From positions 46,843,895 through 46,907,894 of the forward strand of contig CM055109.1 of the NCBI GenBank assembly GCA_029204225.1: DNA of 64,000 nucleotides. Direction: 5' to 3'. Made by a program: the position numbers and the translations under genes. The notes below the pieces were generated by a model. The model saw only the letters and a list, made by a program, of their open reading frames with translations. It had not been told where the DNA came from and searched no databases. Below, one piece after another: positions 1-10,251 of this stretch (its first letter is position 1; every line of letters starts with the position of its first letter). Source of the DNA: Diphasiastrum complanatum (lineage: Eukaryota > Streptophyta > Lycopodiopsida > Lycopodiales > Lycopodiaceae).

Positions 1-2197
1 ACTTTTTCTGCAGGACAGATCGCTGAAATATCAGCTAAGAAAGGATCATTTAAAATTTGCAGTTCAGATTGCTAAAAATTAAGTTTTCCAGTTCAATGCA
101 GGACTGGTCATAGGTCAAAACTCAGGGTGCTGTAAAAGCTCTACAGCACTCGCTATTGAAATGCTATTAGCTGCAAGCAAAATGTTGGTCAGGATCATTG
201 CTGGCCACGGGCAGTCAAAACAAAAAGAGATATCATCAACGCAGGACAGATCTTCAAGGAGTTTGATTTGTAGCGCAGGTACAACATGATAAAAGGCAGC
301 TAGGAGATAAAATATGAGCTTGATTGGGAGTCGTCAAGATACAGCCCCGTATGACTTCAGAAGTTTTCAATGTTCTACGGGGCTATACGACTATCTAAAG
401 TTCTAAAACATTGAAACGGAGGAAGATCTACACAGCTGTCAAAATCAGAAGATCAAGCATTGGTTGCTATTTAGGTTGGAAAGTTATTTTGGTTCTATTT
501 GAAGACTACATATGCAAGTAAAAGAACTGTCAATTTTTTGGAATCGTCCAAGAGTTTTTGAAGAAACATAATATATTGAAGAATTTTACAATAAATTATG
601 AGAAACCGACAATTCCCAGCAAGACACGATGATGACATTATATCGTTAGACTATCATTTGTATCGGCACATGGTTCTTATTTCTTATTTCATTCAGTCCA
701 ATTCAATTTAGATAATTTAGTAGTTATATCTACATGTACTTTCCTTTATGTTTTTGCAAAAGTTTTATACCCACCCACTAATACCACGAACTTGACATGT
801 ACCTTTTCCTCTTGTATGCCTTTTGGAATGGAAAAGACAATAAAGCTTTCTTTCTTTCTCTCTCCAACATCCTCCTCCATCAAGAGCTTCTAAATGTACT
901 ATGAGTGCACATAGTCGAAGACCACATGCTAGTCAGAGTCAGACACAGAGACGCAGAAACCCTCAGCATGCTCTTTGACAACATCAGTAAAGGTTCCTCC
1001 TACCAGGATGTCATCAACATCTCATATCACAACTTTCTTAAGCAGTCTCAACTAAGAGTTAAGAGCATATAAATATCATCTACACTACATGGTCTATGCA
1101 CCATTTTGTATTCAGAGATGTTATTTTCTTTCTTAGACATTATGCACTTCAATTCTTTTTCTTGTTAGTTGTTATTTGAGGACCTATTATACACTCCCTT
1201 ATCACTAAGCACTTGAGATGTACTACTCTGTCTTATATGCCTTTTGGCATTAGAAGGCGTTAATAAAGCTTCTCGCCTTTTTCTCTCTCTTGTTGAGAAC
1301 GTGTAGAGAAGCTAAATACTATGTGATGTTTTATCTTGTAAGTAAATTCTCACTATGCTTATGATCTTGGGTAAACCTCACCATCACCATAAATTTTTCA
1401 ATGTCAGAATGATTGCTAGATGAATCCTTCAACGATAGATAACATACGAAGAATTTTCACCTTGGAACTTAACATGAGAGGCTCACCTTATATGATTCAC
1501 GTGTTCAGTCAACTACAAGGAAAGTGCCTAAAGAGCCAATGCGCCATACCACCAAACAAAACAAAATAATCCTTATGATATCCATATTGATTGTCTAAAG
1601 TGTCAATCCCCAACAAAATCAATATTTGAGTTTAGAGAAAAGCAAAATATTTATAGGTGAAAAGTAGCAACTAATTAGCCCTGTGTATAATAGGATAATT
1701 CAAATGTCAAGGCGACTGATGAGCCCCATGTATAATAGAATAACTCCGATTTTGTCATCGAAATTTCTCTTTGTACTTTTAAGAGTGGCAGACATAATGA
1801 AAGTGAGCTAAAAACCACTTAGTCTTAGCACTTTACAGATAGCTCAGCCATTTTTGTGTTCTTCTCAGTGAGATATATCACAATTTGCCCTAACATGTCG
1901 AAAAGCTATAGCTTCTGGCAAAATTGGTGGAAAAGTTCCACTAAAAATCTCCTGCAAGATGAGATGACTACATTCACTACAAAAGATGCAAAAGGAAAGA
2001 TCACCAACTTATATGTAGCCTTTTAACCTAAACCTTGTATGGAAATATGAGCTTGAAAACTTAGTACACAAAGAGCAAGATACAAAAGAATCTTAAAGTA
2101 AACTCACTGTTAACACATATTCACATAATTTGATATATTGCATATGAAAAGCAAAACAAATCACATACAACTGATGATAAAAGAGCAAGTAACCAAC
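1..2197. other. Partial CBL intron 5; no gene seen
   Basis: This AT-rich stretch lies downstream of the exon 5 donor. I looked on the minus strand for the next CBL exon (the VKQMVVATL-type segment) and did not find it. The only structure seen is the pair of LTR-tail-like copies at 770-1300 and a short hairpin at 343-384. Confidence 0.6.
770..1300 (+). repeat. Two degenerate LTR-tail-like copies
   Basis: Positions about 770-870 and 1192-1297 are diverged copies of one sequence. Both carry an ACTTGA-ATGTAC block, then TATGCCTTTTGG, then an AATAAAGCTT polyadenylation-like motif and a CTTT/CTCTC-rich tail. This arrangement resembles the R region of a plant LTR. No coding region lies between them, so they are probably relics of one old element. 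Confidence 0.4.
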
Positions 2198-2250
2198 CTC
2201 TGATCTCTCAATGAACCCCTGTTGCTTGAAGTCATAGAGTTGAAATGCAA
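2198..2250 (-). CDS. CBL: CBL exon 5 (start of EF-hand 3)
   Basis: The 53-bp exon encodes FAFQLYDFKQQGFIERSE once the split Phe codon from exon 4 is added. This matches the CBL2/3 segment FSFQLYD-KQQGFIERQE. The acceptor is TTTTGTAG before TTGCA and the donor is GAG followed by GTTGGT. Entry is in phase 1 and exit in phase 0. The 12-residue loop begins at the D of YDFKQQ. The next exon is beyond the left edge. Confidence 0.93.
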
Positions 2251-2421
2251 CTACAAAACACCAAAGAAACAACAAAGTAATACCGTTATTTCTCTTAGTA
2301 TGCTTTTAACGAGAACATCATCATTACTTTCAAGAGAGGTTTCATTGTTATTGGCACATATGTGCCTGGGGTTTAATCTTCTAGAGGTTCATCTTTTTAT
2401 GGATTCTTCCCACGCTACCAA

Positions 2422-2814
2422 TGTTGTAATGCCTATTTTACCCCTTTTGGCTAAGCATTAGTTAAGTTGTACATAACTCATGGGGCATGTTTTAATTAAA
2501 TGCATGAGACCCCCTTTTGTAAGCTATGTAAATTAGTGCAAGTGGCCCACTTGGCCAAGTAGCTCACTCCTATGGTTGACAACTAGACTTTCCATGCATG
2601 TAAAGGAGGTGCTTGCCTCACAAGGGATTTGGAGGACCCACGCCCTCCTCTCTCTCTCTAGCAATTCATTTCTTCTTGAGACTTTTGAGTTTGTGAGGTG
2701 CTCATGCAATTCTCCTTGTGTGTGATATTTTCCATAGCCAAGTTTACTCAAGCTTTCATAGTTGATCTAGCATTTGAGTTAAGATACTCCATAGCTAGGT
2801 CTTGTAAATCTTCA
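2422..2814 (+). repeat. Copia-1 5' LTR
   Basis: This 393-bp LTR is homologous along its length to the two 400-bp LTRs of copia-2. It begins TGTTG, has lost AAGAG at its fifth base, and ends in TTCA. A TGGTATCAGAGC primer-binding site for initiator tRNA-Met follows at once at 2815-2826. It carries roughly a dozen differences from the copia-2 LTRs, so it is clearly older. Confidence 0.9.
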
Positions 2815-3202
2815 TGGTATCAGAGCAGGTTGTCTAGCCTGTGAGTCTGAGAGTGAGAGAAACTTCAGTGCTTAGATTCTTGAGAAGATTCTTATCTTCT
2901 ACAAGCACCTCAATCTTGAAAGAGGGAGCATTTGATCTACAGGTGTCAGATCAGGTGGAGTCTTGCACTGTTGGAGAGCTATTGGCAAGGGGAGTGGGAT
3001 GATCCAAAAACTTTTTAAATCTGGCTAAGTTTTGGGGAGTCTTTCTGGAGGAGCTTACACAAAAGTAGGGCGCACTTTCTGTAGGGGCTTCTGGTTTCTG
3101 TTCCAGTGGAGCCTAGTGCTTGTGCTAGTGAGGCCACACCAAGTGGCAAAGACAAAAGAAGGAGCTGAAGGGTTGCCTTGAAGTGGCTACATACATTTTA
3201 GC

Positions 3203-6200
3203 ATGGCAAGTCTTGGGGAGAGTTTGCTGGGTGAATCTAGCAAACTAGATGGCACAAACTACAGAGTGTGGAAGTTCAAGATAGCCAATATCTTGATGGA
3301 TAAGAATTGTTGGGAGGTCATGACAGGTACAGAACCTGTACCAACATCTGATCCTGAATTGAAGGACTACATGAACAGGAGACAGAAAGCTCATGGAATA
3401 ATCAATCTTTCTGTCAAGGACAATATTATTCCTCACATTTGCAATGCAAGGGATGCAGCTGATGCTTGGACAATTGAAGTCCATGTTTGAAACAGTGGAT
3501 TCAGCCAAGCTGGTGTCTTTGCAAAACAGGTTACCTACTCTCAAGATGGAAGCAGGTGCAACAATTGGTGATCATCTTACAAAGGTCAAGGACCTAATGG
3601 ATCAGCTTGCTTCAGTTGGAGAGAAAGTAAGTGACAGGAGTATTGTTCCCATAGTCTTGAACAGCTTGTCATTCAACTATCAAGACTATGTGATGTCCCT
3701 TTCTGCTAGGGAGAAACTCCCAACCTTTGGGGAGTTATGTGGTCTTCTTTTACAGGAGGAGATGAGAAGGAAGAATCTTTCTGAAAGGGAAGATAATCCA
3801 GAGCTTGCATTTGCTTCTAAGAAGAAGCAAAACTTTCAGAAGAAAGGCACAGGCAAAAAAGAAGAACTCAAAGCAAAGCTTGGAGCAGTAGGTGTCCAAG
3901 TTACAGGTTGGAGAGGAGTCAAGCACCAATTCCTCATCTACACCCAAGAGGAAGGGCAACTGCAACTATTGTGGTAAGTATGGGCATTTTGCCTTTGAAT
4001 GCAGGAAGAAGCAAAGTGATCAGAAGAAGGGAAAGAACGAGCAGGGTCACTTTGTTGACAAAGTTGCAGAGGAGGAGCAATCTGGTGTGCTTGAGCTATT
4101 CACCGCAGCCCTATCATCTGAATCCACATTTGGTGGATGGTACATTGATTCTGGAGCCTCAAAGCACATGACACCTCATAGAGATTGGTTCAGCACCTAT
4201 AAGGAGACAGAAGATGGTCAGCATGTTTGCCTTGGAGATAATTCAACACGTATGGTGAGGGGCAAAGGCACAGTTGCAATACATCTATCATCAGGCGAGG
4301 TGAAGGAAATTAAAAGTGTGTTGCATTGGCTCAGAACTTGCTATCTATTGGTGCCATTACCAAACAGAACATGGTGGTAGAGTTTAATGATTCTAAATGT
4401 TTGGTAAAAGACAAAGATCAGAACTTCAAGGTGGTAGCCAAGGGAATGCAAGAAGGAGGTCTTTACAAGCTTTTCACAACCATTCCTAGCCAAGAGGCCT
4501 TGTCTGCAAGAGATACTAATCGGGACAAGCTTTGGCATGAGAGATATGGTCATTTGAGTTATAAAAGTTTGCAAGTTTTGAACAGGCACAAAATGGTAGT
4601 AGATCTTCCTAGCATTAAGTCTTCTTCAAATACATGTGAGGCTTGTGCATTAGGGAAGCAACAGAGGAAAAAGTTTCCAAAGGAGAAAGCTACCAGGGCC
4701 AAGGGCATTCTTGAACTTGTGCATTCAGATTTATGCGGTCCCATGCAGGTCAAATCAGCAGGGGGGGCATACTATCTCATGACCTTCGTAGATGATTTCT
4801 CTCGGAAGGTATGGGTCTATTTTCTAAAACTGAGATCTGAAGCGTTCAAATACTTCAAACAATGGAAAGCTATGGTGGAAAACCACACATGAAAGAGGTT
4901 AAAGACTCTCAGGTCAGATAAGGGTGGTGAGTATATTTCTGATGAGTTCAAAGATCTTTGCAAAGCATGTGGGATAAAGAGACAGTTTACTGCTCCACAT
5001 ACACCGCAGCAAAACGGCGTGGCTGAGCGGAAAAACAGGTCTATAGTTGAGTGTGCGAGGAGCATGCTCAAGGCAAAGGGGTTGCCAAATTCCTTTTGGG
5101 CAGAAGCGGTAGCAACTGCTGTTTTTCTATTGAATAGAAGTCCAACCAAAGCAGTTGAAGGAATCACGCCAGAAGAGGCATATAGTGGCAACATGCCCAA
5201 AGTGGGCAGCCTTCGAGTATTTGGGTGTACACCATATGCACATATACCAAAGGACTTGCGGAAGAAACTTGATGCAAAATCCGTAAAGTGTGTCTTTCTT
5301 GGGTATAGTGAAGGTGAGAAAGCTTATGTGCTATATGATCTCGAAAACAGGAGGAAGATCCTAAGTCGAGATGTCATCTTTGATGAAGAGCATGCACCCA
5401 AGATACAGGAGCAGGAGAAGGAAGGAATTACTGAGTTCATACCCTTGATTGATTCCACGGATGAGGATCCTAGTCAAGAGTCCTGTAAGCCTCAAGTGCA
5501 GGAGCAACAATAATAAATCGAACCTACTAGTTCGAGACCTCTTTTTGGCCAAGTACCAGAAGCAGAAGTTGGGGACAAACGGAAGACTAAGACAGTACCA
5601 TGGGATACGTGGTCACCATCCACATCACCTACTGCTAGGAAGAAGCTACCTAGATGGTATTGGGAAACAATCAAAGAAGGTCAAATGATTGAAGAAGGAG
5701 AGAGCAGTGAACAGGGTGTCAGAAGATCTCTTAGGTCTCATGAGAGACAAGAGACTAACTTTGCTCTTATGTCCACTATTCTGAATGCAGATGAGCCACA
5801 GTTCTTTCACGAAGCCGTGAGAGAAAAGGTATGGCAACATGCCATGCAGGAGGAGTACGACTCCATTGTCAAGAATGACACATGGGAGCTCACTACATTG
5901 CCAGAAGGGAAGCAACCAATAGGTTGCAAGTGGGTCTATAAGACCAAGTTTCATGCCAATGGAACAGTGGACAAGTACAAGGCAAGGTTGGTGGCGAAAG
6001 GCTATGCTCAGCAAGAGGGGCTAGACTATGATGAGACATTCGCACCTGTTGCTAAGATGACATCTATCAGGACCATTTTGGCTATAGCCTCATATTTTGA
6101 TTGGGATGTCCATCAAATGGATGTCAAGAGTGCCTTTCTTAATGGGCACCTACAGGAGGAGGTTTACATGGAACAACCGCAGGGATTTGAAATAACAGGC

Positions 6201-6878
6201 AAGGAGAATCTGGTTTGCAGGCTTAGGAAAGCCTTGTATGGGCTCAAAGAGGCGCCAAGGGCTTGGTATAGCCGAATTGATGAGTACTTTGCAAGGCAAG
6301 GGTTTGAGAAGAGTAAGTCTGATGCAATCTTTATGTCTTCAGGGAAGGAGAAGACTTTGTGGTTGTTGTGCTCTATGTGGATGATCTACTCATCACGGGA
6401 AGCAATAAGAAGCTTATTGCTTGTGTTAAGAAAAATCTTTCTAATGAGTTTGAAATGAAAGATTTGGGTTTGCTACACTATTGCCTAGGAGTTGAAGTTT
6501 GGAAAGGGAAGCGTTGTCTTTTTATCTCGCAGGCAAAGTATGCACAAAAATTATTGAAGAGGTTTAACATGCAAGAAAGCAAACCAATTAGCACACCCAT
6601 GGATGCAAGCAACAAGCCATCAAAAGATGATGGTCCAGCATTTGCAGGTGAGACGCTCTATCGTCAGTTAGTGGGCAGCCTGATTTAACTTACTACCACC
6701 AGGCCAGATATTGCTTATGCGGTTGGAATTGCAAGTCAATACATGTGTAAGCCTACCGAAGCACATTGGAAGGCAGCCAAGCGGATCCTACAATATGTGA
6801 GAGGGACAGTGACTTATGGGATTGGATACACGGATGACGGGAACCTTCAGCTGGAAGGTTATTCAGATTCTGATTGGC
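3203..6878 (+). pseudogene. Copia-1 gag-pol, frameshifted and truncated
   Basis: This is a Ty1/copia polyprotein in the domain order gag, protease, integrase, RT, RNase H. It starts with MASLGESLLGESSKLDG, has the CCHC knuckle CNYCGKYGHFAFEC, the protease motif YIDSGASKHM, the integrase GNAG-type C-x2-C region near 4640-4740, and the RT motif YVDDLL near 6370-6390. Compared with copia-2 it has a 2-nt deletion near 3473, an extra A near 3855, an 11-nt deletion near 4327, TGA at 4890, TAA at 5511, a 1-nt deletion near 6325 and TAA at 6686. It ends abruptly after the GYSDSDW motif of RNase H, and no 3' LTR follows. It cannot encode a working polyprotein. Confidence 0.92.
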
Positions 6879-6919
6879 TTGTGCCCCAAAGTTTCCAAAA
6901 GATTTTTTATGGAAGTGGG

Positions 6920-7187
6920 TGTTACACTCTCACTTACTGCATACCTCCATGTGCCGGTTAACCCACAAGAGACCGAAAGACACACGATCCACCCCGCTAT
7001 AGGACCTGATCCAGGTCCACCCTTCATGCCCTGGCCTATGACCGGTAACAAGCGAGATCCGACCTCCACCCTGACAACGTCCCATACCACTGCCCGAGCC
7101 ATCAGCCATCTCCCACCTCAAGCTAGCACTCATCCTGACTGTGCACCCGCGCTCCCCATCCACCTTCCCCTAGGTAGATAGAATGGA
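6920..7187 (-). repeat. Gypsy-1 3' LTR (minus orientation)
   Basis: This block is about 80 percent similar to 8661-8923 and shares ACTGCATACCTC, GTGCCGGTTAACCCAC, ACACGATCCACCCCGC and TAGATAGAATGGATGG. It begins TGTTACAC on the plus strand and abuts pol sequence on its right, so it is read as the 3' LTR of a minus-strand element. The 41 bases between copia-1 and this LTR (6879-6919) match nothing I recognise. Confidence 0.6.
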
Positions 7188-7938
7188 TGGAGGGTGCCCC
7201 GCACACAGGCTGTCATGACATTCATGCAAGATGTGGGCCCTAATATCATCATTTTTTGGCACACAAACTTTTCCATTCTGGAAAAGTAACCCATTTCTTA
7301 TGGAATAGTCTCTTAATATCTTGTCCTGAGGAGAAATCTTGGAATCCTGCATAAGTTCACCACTAGATCTAGTAGAACTTGCCAGGATGTCTAGCCAAAT
7401 ACGACCAAACTACCTATCGGTCTTACACAAATCTCTTAAGGACAACTCAGATTGGATCTCAGAAAAGCTTTAACTGATTACCCTCTCCAATCCGGCTTAA
7501 GGCATCTACGACACTATTAGAGGTACCCTTCCAGTACTCAATGTCATAATGAAATTCTTGGAGCATTTCTGACCGTCTAGCCTTACGACCTCTAAGGTCA
7601 ACCGCATCGTTAATATACTTTAACGCTTGATGGTCTGTTACAATAGTAAATTGGGAGCCATATAAATAATGTCTCCACACTTTCAAAGCATGAATTACTG
7701 CAAAAAGCTCCTTATCGTAGGTGGAATACCGCCTTTGAGTAGGATCTAGCTTTTTGCTTTCAAAAGCAACCAGTCTACCATCCCGATATAGGACTGCACC
7801 TATAGCATAGTCACTCGCATCTGTTTCAAGTACATACAACTTGTTAGGATCCACACTATATAAAATAGGCACTGTAGAAACACAGTATTTGAGGTTTTCA
7901 AAACTTTGATTCATCAACAATCTATGCTTCAACTGCAT
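7188..7938 (-). pseudogene. Gypsy-1 RNase H and integrase N-terminus fragment
   Basis: Read right to left, this is Ty3/gypsy pol. The connection and RNase H domain has LETDASDYAIGAVLY, KLDPTQRRYSTYDKELFAV, TDHQALKYI and the end motif ALSR. It is followed by the start of integrase with LHECHDSLCAGHP, then breaks off directly into LTR-like sequence at 7187, so most of integrase is missing. On its right the reading ends at QSFENLK near 7920, where an opposite-strand gag zinc knuckle begins. The fragment is a deletion and inversion product and is not functional. Confidence 0.88.
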
Positions 7939-8100
7939 GGAACCAGGTCATGTCGCGAAGGAATGTCCGAAGAAAAGGAAGGCTAAAGGAGCATCTTTTA
8001 AGACGCCAGGTAACTCTAGCATATCTTGTATTGATCTTTCCTTTGCTGGTAATTCTGTGTGTGAGCATTGTTTTTTCAACACCCACCAGGATTAGTACTC
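7925..8100 (+). pseudogene. Gypsy gag zinc-knuckle fragment, head to head with gypsy-1 pol
   Basis: The plus strand reads CFNCMEPGHVAKEC, a complete C-x2-C-x4-H-x4-C zinc knuckle, followed by a lysine-rich stretch. This is the end of a gypsy gag. It overlaps the last bases of the minus-strand RNase H fragment, so an inversion junction lies near 7920. The frame fades after about 8090 into proline/alanine-rich translation and the junk-like stretch to 8640, in which I see no further domain. Confidence 0.7.
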
Positions 8101-8647
8101 AGGCAAGAAAGAGATGTGCCACCACTTCCACACTCTCTCCTCATGACAACACAGCACAAGGGAGGCATACCTCCCTACCCATGCTTGATACTATCCTGCC
8201 ATTTGGCAGTTCTTTGCCACCTATGCATCCCCACAGCCCTGTGGCAGGCTAATTTGGGTCCTCCTGGCCACAGGCCATCCCTGCCCTGCCAGCTAGCGCC
8301 CCCCCTCACCCCCACTAGGCCCCACCACAGCTCCCCACAGGCCGCCGCAGGCAACTGTAGGCTGTCACAGCTGATTGCTGCCTGTGGAGCCCCCGCCAGC
8401 GCTGCAGACCCCTGCGCTGCCCCTGTCCGCCGCCTGCTGCCATCTGTCCGCAGTTGTACGGTGCCACGTGGCAGCCTGCGGGAGGTGGATAGGGGCCCAA
8501 CTGATTTTTTTTTTTGTTTTTTTTTCTGCTCTTTGAAAAAAAACAGATCTGAGGAATTGGCGAAGCCGAATCCTAGCTTCACGAAAAGTTCACCGACAAG
8601 GAAGCGTCTCGCTTGGATCGATCGTACCTGCTTTTGGCATACAGTGG

Positions 8648-8923
8648 CTCTGACACCAACTCTCATTTACTGCATACCTCTAGGTGCCGGTTAACCCACA
8701 GAGACCGAACGACACACGATCCACCCCGCCGTAGGACCCAATCCAGGTCCACCCTCCGTGCCCTACAGGGCCTGTGACCGGTAACAAGCGTCCCATACCA
8801 TTGTCCCTGACAGCGTCCCATACCACTGTCCGAGCCATCAGCCATCTCCCACCTCACGCTAGCACTCATCCTGGCTGTGCACATCCTTCCCCAAGGTAGA
8901 TAGAATGGATGGCGAGTGAGACA
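8648..8923 (-). repeat. Gypsy-1 5' LTR with primer-binding site
   Basis: This is the partner of the LTR at 6920-7187. A minus-strand TGGTGTCAGAGCC at 8648-8660 (one change from the usual initiator tRNA-Met site TGGTATCAGAGCC) sits just inside it. The outer end is probably the TGTCTCACTCGCC read from 8923 on the minus strand. The outer boundary is inferred. Confidence 0.55.
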
Positions 8924-9004
8924 TGATAGAGAGTGTTGCTATGATAGGGGCCACATACCGTGGACCTAGCATGCGCACCACATTTGATGAGGGAGGTTCA
9001 AGAT

Positions 9005-9358
9005 TGTTACGAGCATTAACCAGTGCCGAACCCTAGAGAACACAGGAGGTCAGATACCACAGTCAGGGTCGTGTCCAGCGTACACGACCAACAGGGCAAG
9101 ACTGTGTGAGTAGTGTGCCCCAGCACCCTCCATAGCCATGGCGGCCTAACAAAGCCTAGGGACTGTCAGAAGGATAGGGCCCCACGTTGAGTCCCGACGT
9201 GCAGTAGGCCACGTCAGTGCCACGTGGCCGACACTTGGCAGTACGCATGCTACCAGTCCTCACACTGGGCTTGGAGGGGCTTGCTCCATATCAGGGAGTA
9301 GGCAAGGCTGGGTGGATCAGTTAGTGTTTGCCCTACTGTGGTGTTTATATCTTTAACA
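9005..9358 (+). repeat. Gypsy-2 5' LTR
   Basis: The 354-bp LTR starts TGTTACGAGCATTAACC and ends TTTAACA. After one C it is followed by TGGTATCAGAGCC (from 9360), the initiator tRNA-Met primer-binding site. The first 180 bases align with the truncated copy at 14598-14786. Confidence 0.85.
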
Positions 9359-10251
9359 CTGGTATCAGAGCCATCTCCTTCTTTGGGAGTTTAGTTTCAG
9401 CAAGAGAGAAATCTATCAGAGTATAGGAAATCTTCTTCTGGTTTCCAGCAAAGAGGAAGGGGGATACATCACTGTAGAACCAGCTGTTCATCACTCTTTT
9501 TCAAAGGCAATTTCTTGCAAGCTGAGAGGAGATTAGATTAGTAGAGTACTGCAGGTCCAGCGCTGTAAAATCAGCATCTATTATCATATCTGCAGTAGAA
9601 ATTCGGGGACTCTGAGCAGGTTTGGGGGCTGGAATTGGTTAGCAAGGCCAGCGCAGGACAGGGAGTTCTATTACTGCAGGTCCATCATCGCAAAATCAGG
9701 ATTAGTTTTGCAAATTGGGATCAAAAATGTAGGAAGGGGCAGCGCTGGACAGACAGCTATCTTTGGCTAGTTCATCGCTGTTTGTCAGAGGAACTTCAGG
9801 GTTTTTTTTCCCTTATCAATCTGTAGGCAGATCAGATTGTCAGAGAACCTTCAGGGTTGGTACCCTATCAACTTGCAGTCAGATCAGACCCAAATCGGCA
9901 GTCAGATCAGTGAGCAGTTGTCTCCACATAAACTAGAAATCATAATTGGAGTTTGGCTTCAAACCTGAGTTTTTCCTTGGAGCAGCAGGGGCGTTACTCA
10001 GACAGTGATGCCAGTCCACTATCAAATCGGATTTTTCCTTGTAAATTCAAGTTTGAATTTTGATTTTTCCGGACAACAGGTCTGCAAACGGTTTTTTCAG
10101 AAGAGCTGAGAGGGCTTTTCTTGATATTTTCTTTGGAAGTATAGTCCTCAGAAACAGCTAAGTTTCTTTCGCTTCTTTGTACAGTTCTAATTAGTCTTTT
10201 TCGACTTTTTTTTGAGAAGAAACGTCAGGTGCTCTTTTTCTATCTCTGAAA

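Noticed and set aside
2815-2826. TGGTATCAGAGC could hint at a tRNA gene.
   Set aside because: It occurs repeatedly next to LTRs (2815, 9360, 17747, 40319) and is the primer-binding site. No tRNA fold surrounds it.
8068-8666. Opposing open frames of 163 and 208 codons.
   Set aside because: They are mutual shadows in a GC-rich segment, Pro/Ala-rich, with no motif. The region is treated as gypsy-1 leader.
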